Part shown: positions 1 to 8,567 of the stretch, in pieces
Layout of the letters: each line of letters starts with the position of its first letter
How positions within the stretch are numbered: the first letter of the stretch is position 1
Assembly (NCBI GenBank): GCA_040219275.1
Contig: JAVJSU010000044.1
Span: forward strand, 1-29,886
DNA: 29,886 bases
Direction: 5' to 3'
From: JAVJSU01 sp040219275
GTDB lineage: Bacteria; Chloroflexota; Anaerolineae; Aggregatilineales; Phototrophicaceae
Position numbers and translations under genes: made by a program
The notes under the pieces: model-generated
Seen by the model: the letters and a program-made list of their open reading frames with translations, nothing else
Database searches by the model: none
Told to the model about the DNA's origin: nothing

Positions 1-170
1 GGGTATCCAAACAAAGTGATATTTCAGATCGTAGACTGTATGTTTAGTTTTTCTGATAGGACTCATCACCCTATCTTAATCCAATATCCTGTCTGTTCAA
101 CTCGCTTTTTAACGCATTCACCCCACCAGCAAGCTGGCGGGTACTCTGCGCGTACTTAATAGAGCAACAC

Positions 171-1460
171 GTGCCTCATCATGGGTCGCAAAATCGTGCC
201 AATACCAACCCATCCACCGTTGGTAGCGTGCGCCTTAACCTCACCGGAGCTTTGACGCGTGTTCAGACCGAAAGCGGCGCGCCGTATGCACTCTTTAGCG
301 ATAACGGCGGGAATTATGCCAACTGGGCACCCGTCGCAGGTACTTATACCCTGACAGCAACCCCGTATAGCGGTACGAACGCTGGCGGTATGATGGGCAT
401 TCCGCGCACCATCAGCTTTACGATCGAGGCACCCTCGTTAGCCTGTGGTGGGTTGGTTCAGGAAGCAGAAAACGGAATACTTGGTGGAACCTTCGTAGTG
501 GGCACTGATGCGACAGCCAGTGGTGGGCAGTATGTTCATGCACCGGAGGGTTCCGGTAGTCGATATTCGCCCAACAGTCCCTCGCTTGTAACGCTGTGTT
601 TCAACGTAGCTGAGGCGGGTACTTATCAGTTGCGCGGCTGGGTACAGGCGAGCGACGGCAGTAGTGATACATTCTTTGTCACGGTGAATGGAAGTACCTT
701 CTTATGGGATCTCCCGACCACGGCAAGTTTTGTACAGGACTATATGAATGATCTTGGTGTGGCGGATCCAGTACAAGTGACCCTGCCCACGGGCAATGTT
801 GAAATCATTGTTCGGTTGCGAGAAGATGGCGCACGGTTGGATAAGCTGGAACTCGTGCCGGTGGGTGTGGCGGTCAATCAAGCGCCAGTTGCCAACGCGG
901 GAACTTATCCGAACCCGATCGCCGATACGAACACTGTTCCGGGCGAAAATGTCCAACTGAATGGCACATCTAGCGCGGATGTGGATGGGACGATTGCCAG
1001 CTATGCGTGGACAGTCAACGGGGTTCCCGTAGCCAATACTACCGCCACCCCAACAGTCAGCTTGAACGATGGTGCAAACACGGTATCGTTGATCGTCACC
1101 GATAATAATGGTGCACCGTCTGCTCCCGCGACGGTCACGATTAATGTCGCGCCATATGTCCCAACGACAACCTGCTCTAGCCTGATTGTTGAGGCGGAGA
1201 CAGGGGTGATGAGTGGCAACTTTGTGGTCGGCAACGACACCAATGCTAGCGGTGGGCAGTATGCACATACGCCGGATGGCTCCGGTAGCGCGTATTCGCC
1301 AAACAGTTCATCGCATGTGACGCTGTGTTTCAACGTGGCTGAGGCGGGTACTTATCAGTTGCGCGGCTGGGTCTGGGCGAACAATGGCGAGAGTAATTCA
1401 TTCTTCGTCACGGTGAATGGCGCGAACTTCTTGTGGGATATTCCGGTCAACACTAGGTAG
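171..1460 (+). pseudogene. Fragment of secreted PKD / carbohydrate-binding-type protein, truncated by an IS
   Basis: The reading frame holds a beta-rich domain at residues 1-86, a CBM-like module at about 90-230 (ending with the DGARLDKLEL motif), a PKD-type Ig-like domain at about 236-327 and a second copy of the CBM-like module from about 334. This layout is typical of large extracellular polysaccharide-binding or adhesin proteins. The nominal GTG start has no clear ribosome binding site and no signal peptide, and residues 1-20 appear to start inside a domain, so the 5' end is probably lost or frameshifted. The second module ends abruptly about 46 residues before the first copy would, where the insertion sequence begins at 1456; the last two codons lie in the IS. 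Removing the IS adds only three codons before a stop, so the gene was not simply interrupted. It is most likely a non-functional remnant. The substrate cannot be told from the sequence. Confidence 0.7.
444..1449 (+). repeat. Duplicated CBM-like module (copies about 444-720 and 1173-1449, offset 729 bp)
   Basis: Two copies of a module of about 92 codons lie 729 bp (243 codons) apart in one reading frame, separated by the rest of module 1 and the PKD domain. The core of the copies (591-643 versus 1320-1372) differs at only one of 53 bases, while the flanks diverge more. This points to a fairly recent duplication or gene conversion. The second copy is cut short by the insertion sequence. Confidence 0.75.
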
Positions 1461-1470
1461 TGTTGACATT

Positions 1471-1932
1471 TCAGCGTAACCAAATCAATGTGCTAACAAA
1501 TTGCAGGAAACCGAGAAATGAACGGTCTAACTTCTCAAATCGTGAAAAGACACGTCGAAAATGCTTGATCTTATTGATAAAACATTCAACCAAATGCCGT
1601 TCACGGTACAACCAAGTGTCGTAGTCACGCAAGATTTTGGCACGCTGGTGTGGTGGGATGACCGCTTGAATGCCACGTTCCAGCAGATAATTGATAAAAT
1701 GCTCTGCCGAATAGCCGCGATCTGCAATCAAGCGGTCAAAATCAAAGCCTTTCAACAAGTCATAGGCTTGGGTGATGTCATGACGATGTCCGCCAGTCAA
1801 GATAAAGCGCAGGGGATTACCCAACCCATCCACAGTGATATGGATTTTACAACTAAACCCACCCCGACTGCGTCCCAGCGCTTGTTCACCGTTTTTTTTC
1901 GGCACCCGCCGCGCACGGATGCGCTCGGACAA
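1471..1932 (-). CDS. IS5-family transposase, OrfB (catalytic part, frameshift product)
   Basis: This frame continues the transposase after a -1 shift at the A8 run; the fusion would run from OrfA into the GEQALGRSRGGFSCKIH segment. It carries the second catalytic Asp in IADRGYSAE (D71) and the catalytic Glu in RHLVECFINKIKHFRR (E116), the IS5 signature HxVExxFxxxKxFRR. Its nominal first methionine probably is not used, because translation should enter from OrfA. The stop codon lies at the edge of the left inverted repeat. No internal stop or deletion is seen. Confidence 0.88.
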   Translation of the reverse strand: MSERIRARRVPKKNGEQALGRSRGGFSCKIHITVDGLGNPLRFILTGGHRHDITQAYDLLKGFDFDRLIADRGYSAEHFINYLLERGIQAVIPPHQRAKILRDYDTWLYRERHLVECFINKIKHFRRVFSRFEKLDRSFLGFLQFVSTLIWLR

Positions 1933-2224
1933 TGGTGCTATCGATCATGCCGTTTTCCAGATCAGGATCGTTGCTGAAATGAACCAACATCCGTTCCCAA
2001 ACACCCTGAGTACACCAACGCATAAAGCGTTTGTACACCGTATTCCATTTCACGTACTCGCCGGGCAACAGTCGCCATTGTGCACCACTGCGACCGACCC
2101 ATTTCACAGCTTCAATAAAGCGGCGGCAAGCATCTTCATCCTTGCCCACATAGGCATTCGGATCCTGCAACAGAAAGTCCCGAATTTTTGTCCATTGGTC
2201 GTTGGTTAGTCTCACGTCTGTCAT
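1886..2224 (-). CDS. IS5-family transposase, OrfA
   Basis: This 112-residue protein is the upstream part of a two-ORF IS5/IS427 transposase. It has the DUF4096-type N-terminal region (WRLLPGEYVKWNTVY, residues 51-65) and ends with the first catalytic Asp in MIDSTIVRAH (D95). It terminates just after a run of eight A on the coding strand (complement of 1892-1899), the likely -1 slippery site that joins it to OrfB. On its own it lacks the rest of the DDE active site. The ATG lies about 40 bp inside the right inverted repeat. Confidence 0.9.
   Translation of the reverse strand: MTDVRLTNDQWTKIRDFLLQDPNAYVGKDEDACRRFIEAVKWVGRSGAQWRLLPGEYVKWNTVYKRFMRWCTQGVWERMLVHFSNDPDLENGMIDSTIVRAHPCAAGAEKKR
1892..1899 (-). 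promoter_or_regulatory. A8 programmed -1 frameshift site in transposase
   Basis: Eight consecutive T on the plus strand read as AAAAAAAA in the transposase mRNA, within the overlap of OrfA and OrfB. OrfA encodes its terminal Lys-Lys-Arg here, and a -1 slip moves ribosomes into OrfB. This is the standard expression control of IS427-group elements. Confidence 0.75.
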
Positions 2225-2346
2225 GAGACTATTTTACATATTTATTTCAAATGTCAACACAACCTAATCATCCATAACTGCTCATCAATTGTAGCCAATG
2301 TTCACCCGGAAGGACATATTTTGTCATCGTCTATATCGCAGGTCGG

Positions 2347-2784
2347 TTACTGTGAACGTCGCCAGTAAAGTTGAATGGCTTCTTCAGGCACTTCGCCGCC
2401 GATATGATGCAAAACCAGAAACGCCATCTGACGCGCATCGTAACTATCACCAAAGCGTAAAATCTCGATCACATCCGGCACGACAATTTCCGGCATAATC
2501 CGTTGCGCCAGATGTACTAGCGCCCAACCCGCGTTTGATCGCACCCCAAAGGACGGGTCATTCAGCGCATTAATCAGCGCAGGCACGGTTTCCGGGCTAC
2601 CGAGCCGATCCAATGCCCATGCCGCCATGCCACGCACATCCGTATCCGGGTCTTCCAGCGCATCCATGCACCGTGAGCGCATCGTATAGCAATGTTGCTT
2701 TCCGGCAAAGGTTAGCGCCAGCGCCCGCTCCTGCGAATTCGGGCTTTGTAACAGCAGTAAAATTTCCGTTTGCGATTTTTCCAT
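2347..2784 (-). CDS. HEAT-repeat protein
   Basis: The 145-residue product is made of helical HEAT/PBS-lyase-type repeats, seen as recurring DPDTDVRGMAAWALDRLG, DPSFGVRSNAGWALVHL and DSYDARQMAFLVLHHIG segments. Such repeats form a curved scaffold for protein binding; no catalytic residues are evident. The ATG at 2784 is preferred over a TTG at 2823 because a GGGGGG run lies about 7-12 bases upstream of it and the longer start would overlap the preceding gene. It is the last gene of the long F420 operon, 25 bp after the metallophosphoesterase gene. Its partner is unknown. Confidence 0.8.
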   Translation of the reverse strand: MEKSQTEILLLLQSPNSQERALALTFAGKQHCYTMRSRCMDALEDPDTDVRGMAAWALDRLGSPETVPALINALNDPSFGVRSNAGWALVHLAQRIMPEIVVPDVIEILRFGDSYDARQMAFLVLHHIGGEVPEEAIQLYWRRSQ

Positions 2785-2809
2785 CCAGATAGCCCCCCAC
2801 CATACCCGA

Positions 2810-3421
2810 TTAAACGGGATCAATCTCCATGACGGTGATTGGATTTATGTTTACAATTTGTGTCGCATAATATTCAGTGCGTGTCGTTTTGCGCCGATCA
2901 TAGGTATGCACATGCCCATGTACCATATAGCGCGGGCGATACCATTGTACAAAACGCAATAATCCGCTCAATCCGGTATGTGGATAATCCTCCGCATCAT
3001 GAATGCCTTTCGCCGGTGAATGCGTGACGAAAATATCTGCACCATACCCATAGCGATAGCGCCGATAGAGCATGTGCGGTGCCATCTTCACTACCTGACT
3101 CAACATCTCGGTTTGTGTATATTGGATTTTGCCCTTGTTATATTTAATCGAGCCTTCCAATCCTGCAAACGTCAACCCTTTAAACTTCAACACTCGCCGA
3201 TGCAAATTCTCCCCACCCGGCGGATACGCGTCGTACATTTCATCGTGATTACCACGCACATAAAACAATGGAATATTGAGCACAGACGTAATAAATTCAA
3301 GATACACCGACGGCATATCGCCACAACTTACCAGCAAGTCGATGTCGTTATAGCGCCGTCTCAAATTTGCCGCACTTTCCATCTGCGGCATCACTGTATC
3401 ACTCACAAACAAAATTTTCAC
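2810..3421 (-). CDS. Calcineurin-like metallophosphoesterase
   Basis: The protein (203 aa from a GTG start) carries the ordered metal-binding motifs of the calcineurin-like phosphoesterase fold: an N-terminal KILFVSDT with the first Asp, CGDM, GNHDE, THSP and a C-terminal HGHVH. These bind a dinuclear metal centre that hydrolyses phosphomono- or diesters; the substrate is not predictable. The GTG at 3421 is chosen because the family normally starts at this VKILFVSD strand and an AAAGG sequence sits about 7 bases upstream; an ATG at 3439 would add six residues. It lies 41 bp after the XdhC-family gene and 25 bp before the HEAT-repeat gene, so all three are probably cotranscribed. Confidence 0.88.
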   Translation of the reverse strand: MKILFVSDTVMPQMESAANLRRRYNDIDLLVSCGDMPSVYLEFITSVLNIPLFYVRGNHDEMYDAYPPGGENLHRRVLKFKGLTFAGLEGSIKYNKGKIQYTQTEMLSQVVKMAPHMLYRRYRYGYGADIFVTHSPAKGIHDAEDYPHTGLSGLLRFVQWYRPRYMVHGHVHTYDRRKTTRTEYYATQIVNINPITVMEIDPV

Positions 3422-3462
3422 GCAATAACCTTTACCCAATAAGCCTTATTTATGACGTTGAT

Positions 3463-4284
3463 TTATTTGTAGTCACCTGAGTCACGCATCGGCGCACCAG
3501 TACCGCCTCGCCGTACCATGATAATTTCCGACAGAATACTCACGGCGATTTCTTTGGGTGTCTCTGCTTCTAGTTCCAACCCGATGGGCGCATGAATCCG
3601 TGCCAATTGTTCCGCATCCAAACCGTTTTCTTGTAACGCCTTCATCGTCAATGCCCACCGACGACGACTCCCGATCAACCCGATATACGCCGCGTCAGTC
3701 GCTAATAATGCCGGAATCAGATCAAGATCAACCGGCAATCCACGCGTCACCGCCGCCACATAAGTCCGTCGATCAATCATCATCTGTGCGGGAACGTCCG
3801 CCGGTTTACACACCAGATAACCATCTAAATTTGGCGCATAGTCCGGCGAGCAATAGGCTTCCCGATCATCAGAAAGCACCACACGATAGCCCGCCCATTT
3901 ACCCAGTTCAACCAGCGCCTTGCCCACATGCCCGCCACCGATGACCAGCAATGTTGGCGCGGTATCCACAGGCTCAACAAACAAATCTGCCGTCCCACCA
4001 CAAATGCCGGGGTCTCCATCATCAAGGCTATTTAGCGTATAACTTTCGATGCGCGTCTGCCCATCATGAATGGTCGCCTGTGCCGCCGCGATGACTTTCG
4101 CTTCCATCGCGCCGCCTCCCACCGTACCCACAACGACCCCATCCCCACGCACCAGCATCTTGCTTCCGGCGTGGCGTGGCATCGAACCCGCCGTTTTGAT
4201 GATCGTCACCAGCGCGGCAGATATGCCTTCAGATTGTGCCTGCAAAATCGCCTCGTAAACGATGGCATGATCGTCTGCACTCAT
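3463..4284 (-). CDS. XdhC/CoxI-family protein
   Basis: The 273-residue protein has the N-terminal XdhC/CoxI domain (SMPRHAGSKMLV and GTVGGGAMEAKV, residues about 33-64) and a C-terminal Rossmann-like domain with the nucleotide-binding loop VIGGGHVGKAL. The family handles molybdenum cofactor for xanthine dehydrogenase or CO dehydrogenase-type hydroxylases: it binds the cofactor, supports sulfuration and inserts it. No molybdenum hydroxylase gene is in this window, so the client is unknown. The E. coli relatives are XdhC-like YqeB and PaoD. Its ATG overlaps the stop codon of the upstream glycosyltransferase (ATGA), indicating translational coupling inside the F420 operon. Confidence 0.88.
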   Translation of the reverse strand: MSADDHAIVYEAILQAQSEGISAALVTIIKTAGSMPRHAGSKMLVRGDGVVVGTVGGGAMEAKVIAAAQATIHDGQTRIESYTLNSLDDGDPGICGGTADLFVEPVDTAPTLLVIGGGHVGKALVELGKWAGYRVVLSDDREAYCSPDYAPNLDGYLVCKPADVPAQMMIDRRTYVAAVTRGLPVDLDLIPALLATDAAYIGLIGSRRRWALTMKALQENGLDAEQLARIHAPIGLELEAETPKEIAVSILSEIIMVRRGGTGAPMRDSGDYK

Positions 4285-6899
4285 GGCAGTGTTATTTCCC
4301 CGATAAATAAGCGCCGTCCAGCTTCATCCACAACACTGTCATTCATGCCAATTGCACCCAGCAATAATCGATCAAATGTTGTTGCTTCATAAAAGCCAAT
4401 TGCGACCTGATATGTCCCCGCAGGCACATTTCCTAAGTCTACCATAATCGTGTCAGTAATCACCCCCGCAAGCCAGTTGCCCGGCGGGAGAGTTCCATTG
4501 GTGTATCCATCCCATTGTGCAACAGGTTCGGCGTTGATGTCATCGTAAATGTGCACGAAAACCTTATAGTCCCCTTCTGCGCTACCATCCGTTTGCCACA
4601 ACAGATTGAGTGTCAACGCGCCGTCCCGCACATCTTGATCTAAACGCATCAGCGCCATCTCACCGTCTTGATAGGTCGCCAGTGGGGTGTCTTCCATCCA
4701 TGCCCGATACAGGTCACCCTGCGTAATTCCCTGCAACGCCCAATGCGTATACGGCATATAAAAGCCGTTTTCGTTCGCCATCTGTGGCACAATCCGAACT
4801 TGCGTCGTTGCCATGACCATTTCTTCGGGAATCACCGTCGCCACTTCTAGCCAGCGCCCCGCCATCTCAGGAATCCAGCGTCGCGCAATAAATTGATCGT
4901 CAACATACACATCAAACGTCCCACTAAACGCCGGATGCAAGCGCGTTACCAACAACGCCCCACCCAATTCAGGATCAAGCGCTAGCACAAACGATTCTTC
5001 TCCGTTGATGCGTCGCCCACCATCAATTACCGAGCAAGCATCAGCCGTATCCACAACACAATCCGCATAATCAAATTGATACGCCTCTGTCGGGAAACCT
5101 ACCGCCTCATTCACATCCGACCAGCGATAATCGTGCGCCTGTTCCGATGCTAAATCCGCCACATTCACCGTATCAACGACAAACGGCGGACCAATCGGCG
5201 CACGTTGATTGAAGATGCGCCATAAGTTGCCCTGTAACGGTTGAAACTCTGTACGTTCCGGCACATCCACGCGATAAATCCCCTGAAATTCCGCGCCCAG
5301 CGCCACATTATCCGCCGGATCATACTCGGCGCTGAATCCCGCCAGCAACTCGCCATAAAGTCCCGTCGCCTCCAGATAATTCAACCCGCGTGCAGTGGTA
5401 TAGGCGGCGACATAATCCGGCACAGGATTATGATTCAGCAGAAATTCCGCCACAGCCCCCGGTCCATTGCGCCAATAATCTGCGGCGGCGGGCGTAGTCA
5501 ATCCGACCATATCAAGCGTGGTACGATCCCCAACATAGCGCATCATCCCCACATCGTGCACGGCGATCACCGCATCCTCCGGTGTATTTTCCGCCAACCA
5601 GCGCGCCATCGGCAAGGGTTGCGCCATGATATTATTCAGATTAACGCGATACAAGCGCTGAAATTCCGCAAATGACGGCAACATCATCAACACCAGCAAA
5701 ACGGGAGTAAAAACAGTCAGAAGCGTTGCCAACCGTCCCTGTGATTCCTGCCGGAACAGCCCGATCAACCACCACACGCCCCACCCCGCCAACGGAAACA
5801 ATAGCGCCATCATTGGCATCTGATAGCGCTTAAAATGCCAGAACGCCGTATCCAAAGTTGCAATTGCCGCCGTCAACATCAGCAACCACAGCAAAATCAA
5901 GATGCCAGCATAGCGCGTTTCTCGCCGTGAACTCATAACAAGCCAGCCGATAAACGCTAACGGCGCGATAATCACGGGCAAGTAGACCCCATCCGTTCCT
6001 GTCGACAATTCTGCCCAGATGCGCGCGAATTGCTCGAAAAATCGCCGGATGACCGCATCCCAATAAAACGGCACAACGCTTAAAATGGATTTTGCTTGGT
6101 TGCCTGTTGATGAGAGTGAACCAGTGAGTAACATGTTCACTATTGGTTGCACCCCTACACTGACTATAGGAAATATCAACCAGATAAAATGACGGCGCAA
6201 CTCACCAGCAAAATAAGCGCGGACGACGAACAAGCTGACGGCGATCAGTGCCATCACACTCGCTTCGGGGCGGGCAAGTGCAAGCAATGATGTTACGACC
6301 ACAAAACCATAAAATCTGCGCGTTATGAATAGATAAAGCGTTGCCAGAGAAAACGTGATGACCAATCCCGTTTCCATGCCACTCATAAAATGCCATGAAA
6401 TCGCGCCATTTAGTCCGAATGCCAGCCCTATCCCGCCCGCGAACCAGATCGGCAACTCATCATCCACAGCACTCACAGTCAAAATCACCAGCCACATCGA
6501 CGCGAGCAATGCCAGCGCACCGATGCCCAACGCCCACAAACCGAGCGTTAAGCCCTGAAAGCCGAGGACATAACCTGTCGCCAACACATAGGGATAGATA
6601 AAACTTGTCGCGCCGGAAGTCGGAGAATCGCCGGGGTTATACACGTAGGGTTCACCACTAGCGAGTTGGCGTGCATATTGAAAGTGAATATAGGCATCGT
6701 CCAGCGGCATAATAACGTCGCCCTGCCCGACCATTACACTACTACCCGCATACGTCAAAAAGACCAGCGCGGCAAGCAGGCAACACAGCATCCACAACAA
6801 CAAATTTGCACGATGATTGGCAAGAATTATGGGTGTTTTAGGCGCGGTTGGCTCAGTTGGAGAATTCCTGAAGAGGGTCATCAACTTTCGAATATCCAT
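4281..6899 (-). CDS. GT-C fold membrane glycosyltransferase (PMT/ArnT-like)
   Basis: A protein of about 870 residues has roughly ten to eleven hydrophobic segments in its first half and a long soluble, beta-rich C-terminal half. The first extracytoplasmic loop holds a DD motif in PLDDAYIHFQYA, as in GT-C enzymes that use polyprenyl-phosphate sugars. The sequence MARWLAENTPEDAVIAVHDVG after the membrane part, and the final domain with LLWQTDG and PPGNWLAG, are characteristic of Chloroflexota members. It probably transfers sugars at the outer face of the membrane; acceptor and sugar are unknown. The start is uncertain: ATG at 6899 is used here, TTG at 6914 and ATG at 6881 are alternatives, and all overlap the upstream LLM oxidoreductase gene. 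It overlaps xdhC by four bases. Confidence 0.85.
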   Translation of the reverse strand: MDIRKLMTLFRNSPTEPTAPKTPIILANHRANLLLWMLCCLLAALVFLTYAGSSVMVGQGDVIMPLDDAYIHFQYARQLASGEPYVYNPGDSPTSGATSFIYPYVLATGYVLGFQGLTLGLWALGIGALALLASMWLVILTVSAVDDELPIWFAGGIGLAFGLNGAISWHFMSGMETGLVITFSLATLYLFITRRFYGFVVVTSLLALARPEASVMALIAVSLFVVRAYFAGELRRHFIWLIFPIVSVGVQPIVNMLLTGSLSSTGNQAKSILSVVPFYWDAVIRRFFEQFARIWAELSTGTDGVYLPVIIAPLAFIGWLVMSSRRETRYAGILILLWLLMLTAAIATLDTAFWHFKRYQMPMMALLFPLAGWGVWWLIGLFRQESQGRLATLLTVFTPVLLVLMMLPSFAEFQRLYRVNLNNIMAQPLPMARWLAENTPEDAVIAVHDVGMMRYVGDRTTLDMVGLTTPAAADYWRNGPGAVAEFLLNHNPVPDYVAAYTTARGLNYLEATGLYGELLAGFSAEYDPADNVALGAEFQGIYRVDVPERTEFQPLQGNLWRIFNQRAPIGPPFVVDTVNVADLASEQAHDYRWSDVNEAVGFPTEAYQFDYADCVVDTADACSVIDGGRRINGEESFVLALDPELGGALLVTRLHPAFSGTFDVYVDDQFIARRWIPEMAGRWLEVATVIPEEMVMATTQVRIVPQMANENGFYMPYTHWALQGITQGDLYRAWMEDTPLATYQDGEMALMRLDQDVRDGALTLNLLWQTDGSAEGDYKVFVHIYDDINAEPVAQWDGYTNGTLPPGNWLAGVITDTIMVDLGNVPAGTYQVAIGFYEATTFDRLLLGAIGMNDSVVDEAGRRLFIGEITLP

Positions 6900-7890
6900 T
6901 GGAAAATACGTCAATGGTGTAGTTTACATCCCCCAGAGGATACAGGACAGGGTATGTCGCGCCGGAATCCATGTACGCTTTGACCTTCGCCCGCACTTCA
7001 TCAGGTGTCCCCGACGCGGTCACAAGTTGAACCACAGAATCAGGCACAAGGCGCATCGCATCGTTGAGTTGCGACTCCGTAAAATATAGCGGAAGCACCT
7101 GAGCGATCTCATCAATCAACCCCGCCCGTACCCCGCTCGCCCGCATCACTTCCGGTTGTTGGCGGATGTATTGCGTCACCAATTTACGGGCGCGGTTCAA
7201 CGCCAATTCACGGTTATCGCGTTCCACAGAAATCACGATAATCTGCGGACGTTCGATGTCATCAAGGGAACGGCGGGCTTTGTCTGCGCCTAAACGCAAC
7301 TGTTGCAATGCCCCGACGTTATATTGCGGTGACACCAGATGATTGAGGATCACACCATCGGCAATTTCGCCCGCAACCGCCATCATGCGCGGTCCAGTCG
7401 CCCCGACAAATATCGGCACACGGCGCGGTTGGGTACGTCCATCCACCACATCAAGACCAACGTTATTCAATCGAACAAATTCGCCAGCAAAATTAACGTG
7501 TTCCAGCGTCAGCAGTTCGCGCACACCACGCACCACCTCGCGCATGGCAAAGAGGGGCTTCGTTCGTTTGATCCCTACCTGAGATGCGAGCGGATCATAC
7601 CATGCGCCCAAACCAAGCATAATCCGATCCGGCGCGAGATCATCCAGCGATAAACAGGCGGCGGCAATCGTGGCGGGGTTACGCGTCCACAGGTTAATCA
7701 CACCTGTGCCCAACTTGATACGATTCGTCACCACAGCATACGAAGCTAACGCAACCAGTGCATCGCGTGATAAGCGGCTTTCCGCCTGCCACACCGCATA
7801 AAAACCGCGTGTTTCCGCCCGTTGCACATATTTGATTGAGTCTTGCAGGGTATAGGTGTCCTGCAAATACAACCCGACTCTATCCGGCAC
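6853..7890 (-). CDS. LLM-class F420-dependent oxidoreductase
   Basis: The 345-residue protein is a luciferase-like monooxygenase fold (TIM barrel) of the F420-dependent branch related to methylenetetrahydromethanopterin reductase (Mer). Signatures include RIKLGTGVINLWTRNP (about residues 58-73), the following APDRIMLGLG segment and PIFVGATGPRMM near the middle. It is predicted to transfer hydride between F420H2 and an unidentified substrate in the cytoplasm. Translation begins at a GTG with GGAG five bases upstream, two bases after the cofC stop codon, so it is cotranscribed with F420 biosynthesis. This position supports F420 rather than FMN as cofactor. Its 3' end overlaps the glycosyltransferase start. 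Confidence 0.9.
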   Translation of the reverse strand: MPDRVGLYLQDTYTLQDSIKYVQRAETRGFYAVWQAESRLSRDALVALASYAVVTNRIKLGTGVINLWTRNPATIAAACLSLDDLAPDRIMLGLGAWYDPLASQVGIKRTKPLFAMREVVRGVRELLTLEHVNFAGEFVRLNNVGLDVVDGRTQPRRVPIFVGATGPRMMAVAGEIADGVILNHLVSPQYNVGALQQLRLGADKARRSLDDIERPQIIVISVERDNRELALNRARKLVTQYIRQQPEVMRASGVRAGLIDEIAQVLPLYFTESQLNDAMRLVPDSVVQLVTASGTPDEVRAKVKAYMDSGATYPVLYPLGDVNYTIDVFSNGYSKVDDPLQEFSN

Positions 7891-7892
7891 GG

Positions 7893-8567
7893 CTACTCCA
7901 CCTGACGATGGGTGCCGCGTTCATCAAGATAACGCAAAAATTCGGGGAATATATCTTCGTAACCATTTTGCTCGATGGTGCGATAATAATTTTCAATGTC
8001 TTCTGGCAAGTCAATATCTTGTAAGAGATTGGTTGATTCGTAAACTTCAACAATCGCGCCTGCTTCGCGTGCAAGGCTGGTGTGGCGGCTAAAACTACCC
8101 GTCCCATACGCATATGGGATCAGCCCCGGTGGACGGATAAACAGGGCATTCGTGCCGTCCTTATGATGATCCGTCGCAATCACGATGCTATCATCCGCCT
8201 CGGTATACGTCACCAGATTACGAATATCCTCAGTCTGCACCAACGGCAAATCGGCTGGCAAAATCAACACCGCATCACTGCGCCAATTACCAATAATGGA
8301 GGTCGCCCGCATCAACGCGGCGTTCAGTTCAGGTGTCCCGCTTTCTTGCACGGTCTTCGCGCCCAGCTCACGCGCTAAAGCCAGCGCATGGCTATCACGA
8401 CTAATCACCAGTGTACCCATAATTTGCGGCACTTCGCTGATAACCGTCAACACATGCCGGAGCATAGCTTCTGCAAAAATTTGTCGTTCTTCAGGTGTCA
8501 GGATACCGGAGAGTCGGCTCTTGGCAAGGCGTAGTGGTTTGACAGGTACAATCGCCCAGATGCTCAT
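7893..8567 (-). CDS. cofC: 2-phospho-L-lactate / phosphoenolpyruvate guanylyltransferase (CofC/FbiD)
   Basis: The 224-residue protein has the CofC nucleotidyltransferase-like fold: an N-terminal VPVKPLRLAKSRLSG nucleotide-binding loop, then ILPADLPLV and a DGTNALFIRPPG segment. It activates 2-phospho-L-lactate, or phosphoenolpyruvate in the FbiD-type pathway, with GTP, making the donor that CofD attaches to FO. The ATG at 8567 overlaps the cofD stop as ATGA, which fixes the start better than the in-frame ATG 21 bases upstream. The neighbouring FbiB-like nitroreductase hints at the PEP/dehydro-F420 route, but the residues seen here do not settle the substrate. Confidence 0.92.
   Translation of the reverse strand: MSIWAIVPVKPLRLAKSRLSGILTPEERQIFAEAMLRHVLTVISEVPQIMGTLVISRDSHALALARELGAKTVQESGTPELNAALMRATSIIGNWRSDAVLILPADLPLVQTEDIRNLVTYTEADDSIVIATDHHKDGTNALFIRPPGLIPYAYGTGSFSRHTSLAREAGAIVEVYESTNLLQDIDLPEDIENYYRTIEQNGYEDIFPEFLRYLDERGTHRQVE

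Larger units (their letters stand above)
1456..2264 (-). mobile_element. IS5-family (IS427-like) insertion sequence, complete
   Basis: An 809-bp element is bounded by 16-bp terminal inverted repeats beginning GGTAGTGTTGACA (left, 1456-1471) and GGTTGTGTTGACA (right, read inward from 2264), with one mismatch. It is flanked by a TA dinucleotide on both sides (1454-1455 and 2265-2266), the target duplication expected of IS427-group elements. It carries two overlapping transposase ORFs on the minus strand in the -1 frameshift arrangement of that group. All three DDE residues are visible, so the element may still be active. Confidence 0.9.

Noticed and set aside
1835..2209. Plus-strand frame across the IS element
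   Set aside because: Antisense to the IS5 transposase, which has all catalytic motifs on the other strand.
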